From RFSX01 sp965248155 (GTDB lineage: Bacteria; Bacteroidota; Bacteroidia; Chitinophagales; Saprospiraceae), in contig CBDFIO010000002.1 of assembly GCA_965248155.1 (NCBI GenBank), positions 1,736,001 to 1,800,000 of the forward strand: a stretch of DNA of 64,000 bases. The letters run 5' to 3'. The stretch's first letter is position 1. Each line of letters opens with the position of its first letter. The position numbers and the translations under genes were made by a program. Below are positions 1-8,111 of the stretch, piece by piece. The notes under the pieces were generated by a model. That model ran no database searches. It saw only the letters and a program-made list of their open reading frames with translations, and was not told where the DNA came from.

Positions 1-447
1 TACTTTTAGCTCAGCTAATAAAGGTTCAGCAATAGCTTGCGAAATTGCATCCTCGTCTACAAGTGTATTTAAATCTTCAATAATCATGTTGGCTCTATTG
101 ATGCCATCATAAAGGTTTCTCCAGCTGTTATTGATGACTTCATCATTGGGATTTTGTTCATGTCTATGCAATCTTGGCCATTGCCCACCCGAAAACCAAT
201 CATTTCCTCGTTGAGGTAACATCATTTCATCTGAGGATATGGCCTGGCTGGACCAAATGCCATTATGTGATCCAATATTCAAGAGGGGGGTATAAGCTAT
301 GGACAATTGTCCTTGCAAAGTTGCTGGATCTGTAGGTAGGTTTTCTGTTGTTATTTCACTGAACACTTCTGACTCAAGGTCCGTACAGGAATTGCAACAG
401 AGCACACATAAAATCAAGTAAAATTTGAGATTAGTATTTGATTTCAT
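1..447 (-). CDS. SusD/RagB-family outer-membrane lipoprotein (partial, N-terminus)
   Basis: An open frame of 149 codons starts at the ATG at 445-447 and runs off the left edge, so only the N-terminal third is seen. The protein opens with a lysine-containing n-region, a hydrophobic stretch and a lipobox-like CNSC with the cysteine near residue 21. The pattern that follows is typical of SusD/RagB nutrient-binding lipoproteins: 'ENLPTDPATLQGQLS' after the signal, and a helix reading 'NSWRNLYDGINRANMIIED'. SusD proteins sit on the cell surface and deliver glycans or peptides to a TonB-dependent SusC channel. No susC lies upstream here, where it normally would. A partner could lie beyond the edge. 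Confidence 0.8.
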   Translation of the reverse strand, partial: MKSNTNLKFYLILCVLCCNSCTDLESEVFSEITTENLPTDPATLQGQLSIAYTPLLNIGSHNGIWSSQAISSDEMMLPQRGNDWFSGGQWPRLHRHEQNPNDEVINNSWRNLYDGINRANMIIEDLNTLVDEDAISQAIAEPLLAELKV

Positions 448-558
448 ATCGTTATAAAAATAAGGGAAATGCAATTATCGTCCTAGAAGGAAATAAAATA
501 ACAAACTACTCAATTTCAAAAATTGTGAAACCTGTGTTTTTACAGACTTTTTTTTTGA

Positions 559-574
559 TGACCTACATAGGTCA
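559..574. promoter_or_regulatory. 7-bp inverted repeat, possible operator upstream of the SusD gene
   Basis: TGACCTA-CA-TAGGTCA is a perfect palindrome about 110 bp upstream of the SusD-like start and 40 bp downstream of the stop of the gene at 614. It has no T-run on its 3' side on either strand, so it is not a normal intrinsic terminator. A dimeric regulator site is possible but unproven. Confidence 0.3.
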
Positions 575-613
575 AGTAGAAGCAACGTACGAAGTAAGTT
601 AATATGTACATTG

Positions 614-943
614 TTAGCTGCTTGCTTCTTTTTTTATTCTTTCAACTATTTCTTGTTCAATTCCTGCCGATTCGATAATTATTTCATCAAATTCTTCAAA
701 GTCTGAAATTCCAATTCCACCTTCATGGTTTAAAATGTGATTGTTATCTAATTCTATTTTGAAATTGAAATCTGAAATATTTGCAATTCCTTTATTTTCT
801 GTTAACAACTGTATTTCTGTTTTATATTTTCCATAATTGTTGTTTGGAACAAAATCTCCAATTATTCCACCCATACTTTCATCCGCAATTCTAAAATTGG
901 TAAATCCAATTAGTTCGTTATTAATGTAAATATTAGCTTTCAT
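614..943 (-). CDS. Unrecognised small acidic protein
   Basis: This 109-aa soluble protein starts at an ATG that overlaps the TAA of the preceding frame by one base, which suggests translational coupling. It has no signal peptide or membrane segment. It alternates short beta-type stretches with acidic patches ('GISDFEEFDEIIIES') and ends in a charged helix. I do not recognise the family. The compact acidic character and the position beside another small orphan resemble immunity or accessory proteins of polymorphic toxin loci, but there is no toxin gene in view, so that idea is speculation. Confidence 0.5.
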   Translation of the reverse strand: MKANIYINNELIGFTNFRIADESMGGIIGDFVPNNNYGKYKTEIQLLTENKGIANISDFNFKIELDNNHILNHEGGIGISDFEEFDEIIIESAGIEQEIVERIKKEASS

Positions 944-1341
944 TAATCTTCTCCTTCAATTGTTATATTTAAATATTTGCTTCCAATTTTAAGTGCTAGA
1001 AGCTTATCAAGTGTTTCATCGTCTTCAAAGACAATCAACAATTTGTATTTATTCTCTTCGTTTTAAAAATCTACTTCTCCAATTGCAGTTATTTTTAAAG
1101 TTAAAGAGATTGAACTTTTAAAGAGAACATTTACAAACCAGTTTTCTTTAACAATTCCTTCCTCCAAATTTTCAATTAAATGAAATTCATTTCGCCTTTT
1201 GATTGCACAACTACCTATCACTTCAAATTGTCCTTGTCTGATTTTGGCAGCCATTTTTTTTTGCTCGAAGCTAACTTGTTTATATACGACCACTTTATTC
1301 TCATTACAAGATAACAAGGAATTAAATAGAATATATATCAC
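943..1341 (-). pseudogene. Unrecognised gene with an in-frame TAA (possible nonsense mutation)
   Basis: The first 92 codons (1341 down to a TAA at 1063-1065) begin MIYILFNSLLSC, a possible short lipoprotein-like signal. They continue with a basic stretch (KIRQGQFEVIG, AIKRR) and beta-type segments. Directly after the TAA the same frame stays open for another 39 codons, rich in ordinary protein-like sequence ('KYKLLIVFEDDETLDKLLA'), and stops at 943-945, touching the next ATG. That second part has no ATG of its own. The simplest reading is one roughly 132-codon gene interrupted by a stop. A separate gene with a TTG start is the alternative. No family was recognised. Confidence 0.4.
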
Positions 1342-1522
1342 TATTTCTTGGTCTGACTGTTTCTGTCAATTGAAAAGATTTGGAAATAGAAAGAAGAGGT
1401 AATCAATTACACCCCCACCTTTTATGTACAGATCATTATTGAAAGAAAGGATGGAAAATAGATATTGTTTTACCTAGAAATGAAAAAGTCCCAAAAAGAT
1501 TACATCTTAATGGAACTTTAAG

Positions 1523-1594
1523 TTGACCCATAAGGACTCGAACCTTAAATGCCTGGACCAAAACCAGGTGTGTTACCGATTACACCATGGGTCA
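1523..1594 (-). tRNA. tRNA-Gln (anticodon UUG)
   Basis: On the minus strand the 7-bp acceptor arms TGACCCA and TGGGTCA pair perfectly. The D-arm region contains GTAATCGGTAAC. The anticodon stem CCTGG/CCAGG closes the 7-nt loop TTTTGGT with anticodon TTG, and the T-arm carries GGTTCGAGTCC. The discriminator base is A and no CCA is encoded. The flanks (1342-1522 and 1595-1763) hold no convincing gene. Confidence 0.93.
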
Positions 1595-1763
1595 ATAAAT
1601 TAAACTTACCATGATTTTAATGAATCAAATTCAAACTACTTTAAACTTTTTCATTTAAGTGCTGACTTCAAAAAGAACGCCAGTACCATGGGTCATTCAA
1701 AATGGATTGCAAAACTAAAACAAATCCTGCTTTAATGGTATAGCTTAAGGGATAATTATTGTA

Positions 1764-2306
1764 TTACATTTTTAATTTATAAATATCGGGTAGATTTCGC
1801 CCCAAATGATTTAAATCTAATCCATATCCTACAACAAAGACAGGAGGAATTTCCAAACCAATATAATCAATAGGGATTATGTCATTATGAACCTCTGGTT
1901 TACTTAATAAGCTACAAACACGAACCGACAGAGGTGATCTGCTTTTTAGCATGTCAATAAACTTCTCTATTGTTAAGCCCGTATCTACAATATCTTCTAC
2001 TACAATAACATGTTTGTCCGTTAGATCGACACTGACATTAAGTATAGTCGCGACTTCTCCGGAACTTTCCATATCACGATAAGAGCGCAACTTTACAAAA
2101 TGAATCTGATGATCAAATGAAAGTTCGCGAACGAGATCTGCCATGAAAATAAACGAACCATCAAGAATGCTAATAAGTATTATATCTTCCTCAATATCCT
2201 GATATGCAGCGTTGATTTCTATTGATAGCCTTTTAACAAGCCCGGCTATTTCTTCAGCTTTAATAAAAGGTTCAAAAATTTTATCGTATAAAGTAATTTC
2301 AGCCAT
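1764..2306 (-). CDS. hpt: Hypoxanthine phosphoribosyltransferase
   Basis: This 180-aa cytosolic enzyme transfers the phosphoribosyl group of PRPP to hypoxanthine or guanine for purine salvage. The diagnostic PRPP-binding motif 'VIVVEDIVDTGLT' lies near residue 100, with the conserved acidic pair ED. 'ISILDGSFIFMADLVREL' near residue 45 matches the N-terminal family motif. 'VGYGLDLNHLGRNLPDIY' near the C-terminus matches the usual end of the family. The length is normal. The ATG directly abuts the stop of the M28 peptidase upstream, so the two are probably co-transcribed and coupled. Confidence 0.93.
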   Translation of the reverse strand: MAEITLYDKIFEPFIKAEEIAGLVKRLSIEINAAYQDIEEDIILISILDGSFIFMADLVRELSFDHQIHFVKLRSYRDMESSGEVATILNVSVDLTDKHVIVVEDIVDTGLTIEKFIDMLKSRSPLSVRVCSLLSKPEVHNDIIPIDYIGLEIPPVFVVGYGLDLNHLGRNLPDIYKLKM

Positions 2307-3689
2307 TTATATTCCAAATTGATCTATAAGATACACAAGACTAGTGATTGCTGCTGCACCAAGCTTCAATTCTCTGACATTAACATTATCGAAGACATCT
2401 GCTTCAGTATGATGAAAATCAAAATAACGTTGATTATCAGGCTTAAACCCAATCAATAGTCCTTTTTGAGATTTCAAGGGTCCAATATCCGCACCACCTC
2501 CACCAGCTTTTAAATAGAGATCATATGGATCCAGATATTCGTCAAATTTTTGAAGGTTGGACAAGAATTTTTCAAAAACATCAGCATGAGCAGAACAGGC
2601 AAATCCTCGAGGTGTAAATCCACCACTATCAGATTCAAGTGCAGCCAGATGATACTCACCCATCTCATTTGAAGCTTTAGCATATGCTAAACCGCCTCCC
2701 AGTCCATTCTCTTCATTCATGAACATTACACAACGAATTGTTCTTTTGGGTTTATAACCCAAGGCATTAAATGTCTCTATAACCTGCATGGCATGTACGC
2801 AACCTGAACCATCGTCATGAGCTCCTCCTCCGACGTCCCATGAATCCAAATGCCCTCCAACAAGAATTATCTCATCTGGGAATTCGCTTCCTTTTATTTC
2901 AGCAATTACATTATATGATCCCGCTGAATCAAGCATCTCTGAATTACTTTTAATAAAAGCAGTAACAGCTGTTTTTTTGAGAAGAGCGCTTAGTTTGTTG
3001 GCGTCATTGGTGCTAATAGCTAGAGCTGGGATTTGTTTTACGCCAGCCGTATATCTTTGAACACCGGTATGAGGGAGATCATCCATCTTTGTCGTCATAG
3101 ATCTAACGAGCACTGCTTTTGCGCCATACTTTGAAGCACGCGATGCTCCATAAACTCTCTGATCTACAGCTTCGCCATAAGCATGCATGGTGTTGATTTT
3201 TTTGGGGTCCATTGGACGGTTATAAAAAACTATTTTGTCTTTTAATTTTGATTCCCCTAGTTGAGCAAGCGTATCAAAACCAAACACTTCAACGAGTTGA
3301 CCATTCAAACCAAAAGCTCCAGAACCAATTGAATTACCGAGGGCAAGAGCTTTAAGCGTAAGCTCCTGGTCTTCATAATATAACTTAACGACCTCTTTAT
3401 CGCCCCTTTTCCAGACGGGCACTACACAATCTTGTTTCCATCCTTTGGTTACATTTTCAAAACTGGTTAAAACATTGAATGTATAGTCAACAGCATTTAA
3501 AGAAGCTTCTGATCCTGCTATTCTGCCCCCGATAGAATCAGACAAATGTTGTAACCAAGTATCGCAATCACCTTTTTCTAAGGTAAATTCATAAATGTCC
3601 TTTATAAAAAAGGCTTGTTCCTCTTGGCTGAACAAAGCAAATGGGAGGCTAAAAAGAATATATATTTTCAAAAAAAAGAATCTTGTCAT
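2307..3689 (-). CDS. Secreted M28-family zinc aminopeptidase/carboxypeptidase Q-like
   Basis: The 460-aa protein begins with a clear Sec signal (MTRFFFLKIYILFSLPFALFS). A PA-like insert follows (about residues 120-260), then the M28 metallopeptidase domain. All expected di-zinc ligands are visible: His/Asp in 'GGHLDSWD', Asp in 'HDDGSG', the Glu pair in 'NEENG', Asp in 'LESDSGG' and His in 'FHHTEADVFD'. It should act in the periplasm or outside the cell, trimming peptides from free ends. It shares a transcript with hpt. The upstream gap to 3920 is a divergent promoter region. Confidence 0.9.
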   Translation of the reverse strand: MTRFFFLKIYILFSLPFALFSQEEQAFFIKDIYEFTLEKGDCDTWLQHLSDSIGGRIAGSEASLNAVDYTFNVLTSFENVTKGWKQDCVVPVWKRGDKEVVKLYYEDQELTLKALALGNSIGSGAFGLNGQLVEVFGFDTLAQLGESKLKDKIVFYNRPMDPKKINTMHAYGEAVDQRVYGASRASKYGAKAVLVRSMTTKMDDLPHTGVQRYTAGVKQIPALAISTNDANKLSALLKKTAVTAFIKSNSEMLDSAGSYNVIAEIKGSEFPDEIILVGGHLDSWDVGGGAHDDGSGCVHAMQVIETFNALGYKPKRTIRCVMFMNEENGLGGGLAYAKASNEMGEYHLAALESDSGGFTPRGFACSAHADVFEKFLSNLQKFDEYLDPYDLYLKAGGGGADIGPLKSQKGLLIGFKPDNQRYFDFHHTEADVFDNVNVRELKLGAAAITSLVYLIDQFGI

Positions 3690-3815
3690 TAAAAATTATT
3701 TGATGATTTCGAAAAATTTACGAATTTTCATTAAAAATTGGATGGATTATTAAAATAATAATAATTTGACCACCGAAATATTTATAATTCAATTTGGTTT
3801 CATTTGGTTAGGGTT

Positions 3816-3845
3816 GAGGTAGTGCAATGCATTACCTCATTTTTT
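3816..3845 (+). terminator. Orphan intrinsic terminator or attenuator upstream of an ECF sigma gene
   Basis: A 10-bp stem (GAGGTAGTGC paired with GCATTACCTC, one G-T pair) closes a 3-nt loop and is followed by TTTTTT. It points along the + strand but no + strand gene lies before it. It sits 75 bp upstream of the sigma-factor ATG. It could therefore end a short leader RNA, act as an attenuator, or terminate an unannotated small RNA. Confidence 0.6.
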
Positions 3846-3920
3846 ATTATTTTGAAACTAATAGTAACTTTCACGCAATTTAACGTCTAAAAGTTATACT
3901 CCGATTAAATTTAGAGCATT

Positions 3921-4514
3921 TTGATCAATCTTTTATATCCCTTACTCACAACAGATATTTCTAAAAAGGTTAGTGATGAGGAGTTGGTGGAGCTTTATTT
4001 AGAAACGCAGAATGTAGCGTATTTCAATATTCTATATAAGAGATATTCAGGCAAAATTTTTGGTAAATGCATTTCCTTATTAAAAAGTGAAAGCCTTGCC
4101 GAAGATGCGACTCAAGATGTAATGATGAAAATACTTTTGAATCTGTCAAAATTTAGAGGCAAAAGCAGATTTTCGACGTGGATTTATTCCATTACATATA
4201 ACTATTGTATCGATTTTCTTCGAAGGAAGAAAAAAGATCCAAGTGTTTATGTAGATGACTTTATTGAAAATCTGGATGTTGAAGATGAGGTAGAAGACAA
4301 GTTTTTACTTGAAACAAATGTAAAAAGATTGAAGGTTATTCTGGATGATATACCATCCGGAGACAAAGCAATTCTTCTTATGAAATATCAGGATGAAATG
4401 ACTATCAAAGAAATAAGTGGCATTCTAGATAGATCAGAGAGTGCGATAAAGATGAAAATCAAACGAGCAAAACATAAATTTCAAAAAACGTATAAAGAAA
4501 AGTTTAAGGACTAA
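3921..4514 (+). CDS. ECF-type RNA polymerase sigma factor
   Basis: The 197-aa protein has sigma region 2 around residues 30-95 ('AEDATQDVMMKIL', 'STWIYSITYNYCIDFLRR') and region 4 near the C-terminus ('YQDEMTIKEISGILDRSES' then 'KIKRAKHKF'), the helix-turn-helix for -35 recognition. It redirects RNA polymerase to a specific regulon. Three + strand genes follow with short gaps (70-aa protein, MscS-like channel, DUF3078 barrel), so it may control envelope functions. No classical transmembrane anti-sigma factor is adjacent. The start used here is an ATG-less frame boundary (TTG at 3921), and the N-terminus could be a few codons shorter. Confidence 0.88.
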   Translation: MINLLYPLLTTDISKKVSDEELVELYLETQNVAYFNILYKRYSGKIFGKCISLLKSESLAEDATQDVMMKILLNLSKFRGKSRFSTWIYSITYNYCIDFLRRKKKDPSVYVDDFIENLDVEDEVEDKFLLETNVKRLKVILDDIPSGDKAILLMKYQDEMTIKEISGILDRSESAIKMKIKRAKHKFQKTYKEKFKD

Positions 4515-4527
4515 ATAAAGATACACC

Positions 4528-4740
4528 ATGAACAATTTTAAAGAATTAGAAAAATTACAAGAGGAACAATACAAAAACAATCTTTTGGGCTTAAAATCAA
4601 GAATGGATAGTAATCTTGGAGTGCTTAGTGCTTTCACTAAGATTATTGATTTGTATTTTTCAAAATTGATTAAATACCTGATCAGTTGGTCAGGAGGTTC
4701 TTCTGAAGACGTAGAAAACAAGTCCAATGAGAATAACTAA
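4528..4740 (+). CDS. Small uncharacterised protein in the sigma-factor operon
   Basis: This 70-aa protein begins 13 nt after the sigma gene stop. The N-terminal half is a highly charged amphipathic helix (ELEKLQEEQYKNN). A short, weakly hydrophobic segment around residues 38-55 (ILSAFTK-type helix, 'FSKLIKYLISW') and an acidic, Asn-rich tail follow. It could sit on the membrane face and regulate the sigma factor, but nothing in the sequence proves that. No family was recognised. It lies 31 nt before the MscS-like gene. Confidence 0.65.
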   Translation: MNNFKELEKLQEEQYKNNLLGLKSRMDSNLGVLSAFTKIIDLYFSKLIKYLISWSGGSSEDVENKSNENN

Positions 4741-4771
4741 GAAATACCCCTTCACCAATTAAAAAGTAATT

Positions 4772-5581
4772 ATGCTATCAGAATCTAAAGCTTTACAAGA
4801 ATTAATATCCAAATTCGCTTCAGGAGTTCCTAATTTTTTAATGGCAGTTGTACTTGCTGTTGTAGGGGTAATCGTAGCAAAGATCGTTTCAAAAATTGTC
4901 AAGAAATTTCTCGTAAAAATCAATGTCGATAAGTTAGGAGAAAAATTGAATGAGATTGAGTTCATTGAAAAATCAAATGTCAACATTAAAGTCAGTGCAA
5001 TCCTAAGCAAAGTCATTTATTATTTTCTTGTATTATTCTTTCTTGTCGCCGCAACTGATGTATTAAATATGCCGGCAGTTTCGGATTTAGTACTTGGGAT
5101 ATTCAATTTAATTCCTAGCCTCATAGTAGCTGGAATTATCCTTGTTTTAGGAACACTTTTATCAGATGCAATAAGAGGGATTTGTCAAACTGGCCTGGAA
5201 TCACTTGGAATTCCATCGGCAAGAATGATAGCCAGCTTCGTATTCTATTTTTTATTTATAAACATTGTGATATCAGCTTTAACACAAGCTAAAATCAATA
5301 CGGAGTTTTTATCTCAAAATATATCCCTGATTATCGGTGGTATCATACTGGCATTTGCTATCGGCTATGGACTAGCTTCGAAAGATTCCATGGCTAATTT
5401 TCTTGCATCCTATTATTCAAAGGGTAAATTTGATGTCGGAGATACGATTACAATCGAAGGCGTGACAGGCAGTATTGTTGAAATAGGAAAATCTTCAATG
5501 ATTCTTATTTCAGAGAATGGTAATAAAGTTATATTCCCATTGAATCAAGTGAGCCGAACTAAAATCGAAATACATAACTAA
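4772..5581 (+). CDS. MscS-like mechanosensitive channel with conserved TM-helix repeats
   Basis: The 269-aa inner-membrane protein has about five hydrophobic segments: residues 18-40, 75-98, 108-130, 145-165 and 185-205. Each of the first ones resembles the 'conserved TM helix' repeat that precedes MscS domains. It then has a short soluble beta domain reading 'KGKFDVGDTITIEGVTGSIVEIG', the hallmark of the MscS beta domain. The protein ends there, without the large cytoplasmic cage of E. coli MscS, as is usual in this subfamily. The likely role is turgor or membrane-tension relief. It is probably in one operon with the ECF sigma factor and the DUF3078 gene. Confidence 0.85.
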   Translation: MLSESKALQELISKFASGVPNFLMAVVLAVVGVIVAKIVSKIVKKFLVKINVDKLGEKLNEIEFIEKSNVNIKVSAILSKVIYYFLVLFFLVAATDVLNMPAVSDLVLGIFNLIPSLIVAGIILVLGTLLSDAIRGICQTGLESLGIPSARMIASFVFYFLFINIVISALTQAKINTEFLSQNISLIIGGIILAFAIGYGLASKDSMANFLASYYSKGKFDVGDTITIEGVTGSIVEIGKSSMILISENGNKVIFPLNQVSRTKIEIHN

Positions 5582-5604
5582 TACTAAAAAATAAATTTTT
5601 TACA

Positions 5605-6528
5605 ATGAGACAATTTCAACTACTATTATTTTTATTATTTGTGTCTGTAGGATTCTTGCAATCCCAATCTTTGGAAGAATTACAATCCTTGAAAGCAGTA
5701 AAGGAAGCAGCAATAGGAGACCTTCAGGGAAAAATTGGGACGCTGCAAGGTGAATTAGATGGCATTAACAGAGATATGGATTTATTAAAAGGATGGAAAA
5801 AGGGATTTGGCGGCCTTATCGGTTTTGATTTAAATAATTCCAACAATTGGATATCAAATCCCAATCCTGATGCTTCTTCATCAGCATTGAATATAGGGTT
5901 AACTGCATTTGCGAATAAGGAAACTGAAAAGACCTTTTGGAATAATAAAGGAATTATCACCAAATCCTGGCAGGATGTTGACATAAGTGAAGCTGACGAA
6001 ACAGCTGAAGATGATGGACTTTTTGATAATGGTACAGTGGATATTTTTAATATTCAGTCATTGTATGGTTATAAATTAAAAGACAAATTGGCTCTTTCTG
6101 CGATGGGTGACCTTAATACATCAATAGGAAATTTCCTAAGCCCCGGTACTTTTGATTTTGGAGTAGGAATCACTTGGTTGCCTGTTAATAATTTAACATT
6201 TGTAGTTCATCCCCTTAATTATCGAATGGCATTCTCTGGCGTAGAGGGCGTTGGTACTGAAGGATCAGTCGGAGCAAAAATTAGAACTGATTACACAAAC
6301 GCATTCAATGTCTCTGGAAAAAGTTTCTCTTGGTCCTCTACACTGATGACCTTTATCCCATATTCAAGCAAGGAACCAAGCCAATTTGAATACACATGGT
6401 TGAATACTTTATCATTTGAGATATGGAAAGGTATAGGGGTAGGAATAGGTTTCGGTCTGAGAAATGCAGAGTTTGAATCAGTTGATACACAGAGTTATCA
6501 GTCACTTGGATTGTCATATGGATTTTAA
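5605..6528 (+). CDS. DUF3078 outer-membrane beta-barrel-like protein
   Basis: The 307-aa protein has a signal peptide (residues 1-20, ending FLQSQS) and a short coiled coil ('LQSLKAVKEAAIGDLQGK', about 25-62). A barrel-like domain of alternating beta strands follows, with the DUF3078 opening 'GFGGLIGFDLNNSNNWIS' and repeated aromatic girdle residues up to the terminal phenylalanine. DUF3078 is a Bacteroidota family of unknown function, presumed to be in the outer membrane. It starts 23 nt after the MscS-like gene and is followed by an intrinsic terminator, making it the last gene of the sigma operon. Confidence 0.82.
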   Translation: MRQFQLLLFLLFVSVGFLQSQSLEELQSLKAVKEAAIGDLQGKIGTLQGELDGINRDMDLLKGWKKGFGGLIGFDLNNSNNWISNPNPDASSSALNIGLTAFANKETEKTFWNNKGIITKSWQDVDISEADETAEDDGLFDNGTVDIFNIQSLYGYKLKDKLALSAMGDLNTSIGNFLSPGTFDFGVGITWLPVNNLTFVVHPLNYRMAFSGVEGVGTEGSVGAKIRTDYTNAFNVSGKSFSWSSTLMTFIPYSSKEPSQFEYTWLNTLSFEIWKGIGVGIGFGLRNAEFESVDTQSYQSLGLSYGF

Positions 6529-6556
6529 GAATAACAATCTTTGAAAATAATATATT

Positions 6557-6587
6557 GGGTTGTGGCCTAGCTGCAGCCCTTTTTTTA
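6557..6587 (+). terminator. Intrinsic terminator after the DUF3078 gene
   Basis: GGGTTGTGG and CTGCAGCCC form a 9-bp stem with wobble pairs around a CCTAG loop, followed by eight T residues. It lies 28 bp after the DUF3078 stop, and its T-run touches the 3' end of the convergent channel gene. Confidence 0.75.
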
Positions 6588-7070
6588 TTCCTTTTCTTTT
6601 CCTCTCATTCCAAGCCAATTGATCATTAAGCCCAACAATAATGAAAGGAATAAATAACCGATTACAGTCTGAATCATAATAAGAAGTTTAGATTCCAGCC
6701 TGACAGGAACAATGTCCCCATATCCCAATGTACTCACTGTTACAATACTGAAATATAAAAAATCATACAACTCTCGTGTAGGATTGGAAATATGAAAATA
6801 GGGATCACCATCCATCCTTTGAAGAACAGTATACAACAATGAAAAAGCAAAAACAGAAAGCAAATACAGCTTTACAAATTGCATCAAAGTGTCGCGTCTG
6901 GAGGCGGGCTCATGATGCCATACCGATCTCAGTTTAAAACTGAATTCAGAAAAAGTCAACAGTAATGCAATAGCACAAAGAACCAAAATGTACCAGAAAT
7001 GATCAGGGTTGTTGAGAATATCCCATTCTAAACCCGCTCCAAAATAAGCTGCTACAGCGACTATAGAAAT
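6585..7070 (-). pseudogene. K+-channel-type protein, C-terminal part, 5' end lost at an IS element
   Basis: The frame contains a canonical ion-channel pore with selectivity filter 'STLGYGDIVPV'. It is flanked by hydrophobic helices before the pore ('KLYLLSVFAFSLLYTVL') and after it ('IQTVIGYLFLSLLLGLMI'). The first in-frame start is only a TTG at 6986. Upstream the frame stays open and protein-like to 7070 (ISIVAVAAYFGAG, 'NPDHFWYILV'), then meets a TAG beside the left inverted repeat of an IS982-type element. The gene therefore looks 5'-truncated. The probable front half, with two more membrane helices, is at 8104-8400 on the other side of the element. Confidence 0.72.
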
Positions 7071-7077
7071 CTATTAA

Positions 7078-8111
7078 TAACGTGAGTTCGATGTAAGACT
7101 AGGCCAAAAGGAGTTGTTTGGTATCGACCAGATTCTTATAAATGGAGGGTTTAGATTCTTTAAACCCGTAGGCACAAAGTCCACCAAGTATATTGACGAA
7201 AAATCCGGCAAAGGAACGATGCCTTGTATGTTCGATCTGTGAAATATTTTTGAGTTGGTCAATAATGGTTTCAGAGATAGCAAGTTTTCGGAGCAGAAGA
7301 GCATCCTGTAGGGGTGTAATCATTTTGGATTTCATATTCCGTCTCAACTTAGTAATCAAATGAATACCTCTCAAGAAAAGAGTGTCAAAGATTTGCTTGT
7401 TGACAATATAGCCTTTATCACCGAACAACCGGCCATAGACCTTCTTCATAAACCGTTTACACTTCAATACGGCATTATCATGCACATTGCCCGGAGTGAG
7501 TTGAAAATCAATCACTTCGCCCCGGTCATTATGAACCAGATGAAGTTTGAAACCATAAAACCAACCCTTTGAAGTCTTGCCTCGTTTGGCCAGTCCAGCA
7601 AACACCTTGTGGGAATGAATCCTTCGATTGTGACAGACCCGGATACTGGTTGAATCAATAAAGGATATCCCACTACATTTACCCATTCGGTACATCTTTA
7701 CAAACAAGGCTAATGGTAGGACCGCTTTGGTTTGCAACTCCACCATCCGATTATAAGATACCAGATTGGGAAAATAGCCGCGCATATGTTGGCAGACATG
7801 ATTCTGGTAAAAGTGCTTAAAGCAACGGTATCCACTCATATGAAAAAATACGATGATGCTCATCACCTCGCTCATGGATAACCTGCAGGTACGATTCCGT
7901 CGATTTTTCTTTCCCTCTAGGGTATGAGATTTTTAAAAGTGATCGAAATCGGTGAAAAAATCATCGAAAGCACAGAAAATTGCAATAATTTGACTATCTT
8001 TCATAGTAGAGCTTTTTTGTTTTAATTAATTGATTATCAACTATTAAGATAAACAAAATTGCTCTTTCTTTTTATCCTATTTTTCCACTTCCTTACGTCG
8101 AACTCACGTTA
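7078..8111 (-). mobile_element. IS982-family insertion sequence
   Basis: Terminal inverted repeats of 20 bp are at 7078-7097 and 8092-8111. Both read TAACGTGAGTTCGAYGTAAG inward, with one mismatch. They enclose a single transposase frame on the minus strand, giving an element of about 1.03 kb, normal for IS982. I cannot find a clean target-site duplication: the flanks are CTATTAA on the left and AGTATTT on the right. That suggests later rearrangement or decay. The element lies between two membrane-protein fragments that look like halves of one ion-channel gene. Confidence 0.88.
7099..8004 (-). pseudogene. IS982-family transposase with an in-frame premature stop
   Basis: From the ATG at 8002-8004 the frame reads MKDSQIIAIFCAFDDFF, then meets a TAA at 7933-7935 after 23 codons. 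It continues in the same frame as KSHTLEGKKNRRNRTCRLS and the rest of the transposase, for 302 codons in all. The N-terminal motif on both sides of the stop matches the usual IS982 start. The DDE catalytic core is intact after the stop: 'FIDSTSIRVCHNRRIHSHKV', 'GWFYGFKLHLVHNDRGE', 'GDKGY' and a C-terminal Glu in 'ISETIIDQLKNISQIEHTRHRS'. A shorter product could start at the ATG at 7875 but would lack about 43 N-terminal residues. Most likely inactive. Confidence 0.82.

Noticed and set aside
7360..7572. Plus-strand frame inside the transposase
   Set aside because: It is the antisense shadow of the conserved IS982 catalytic region.
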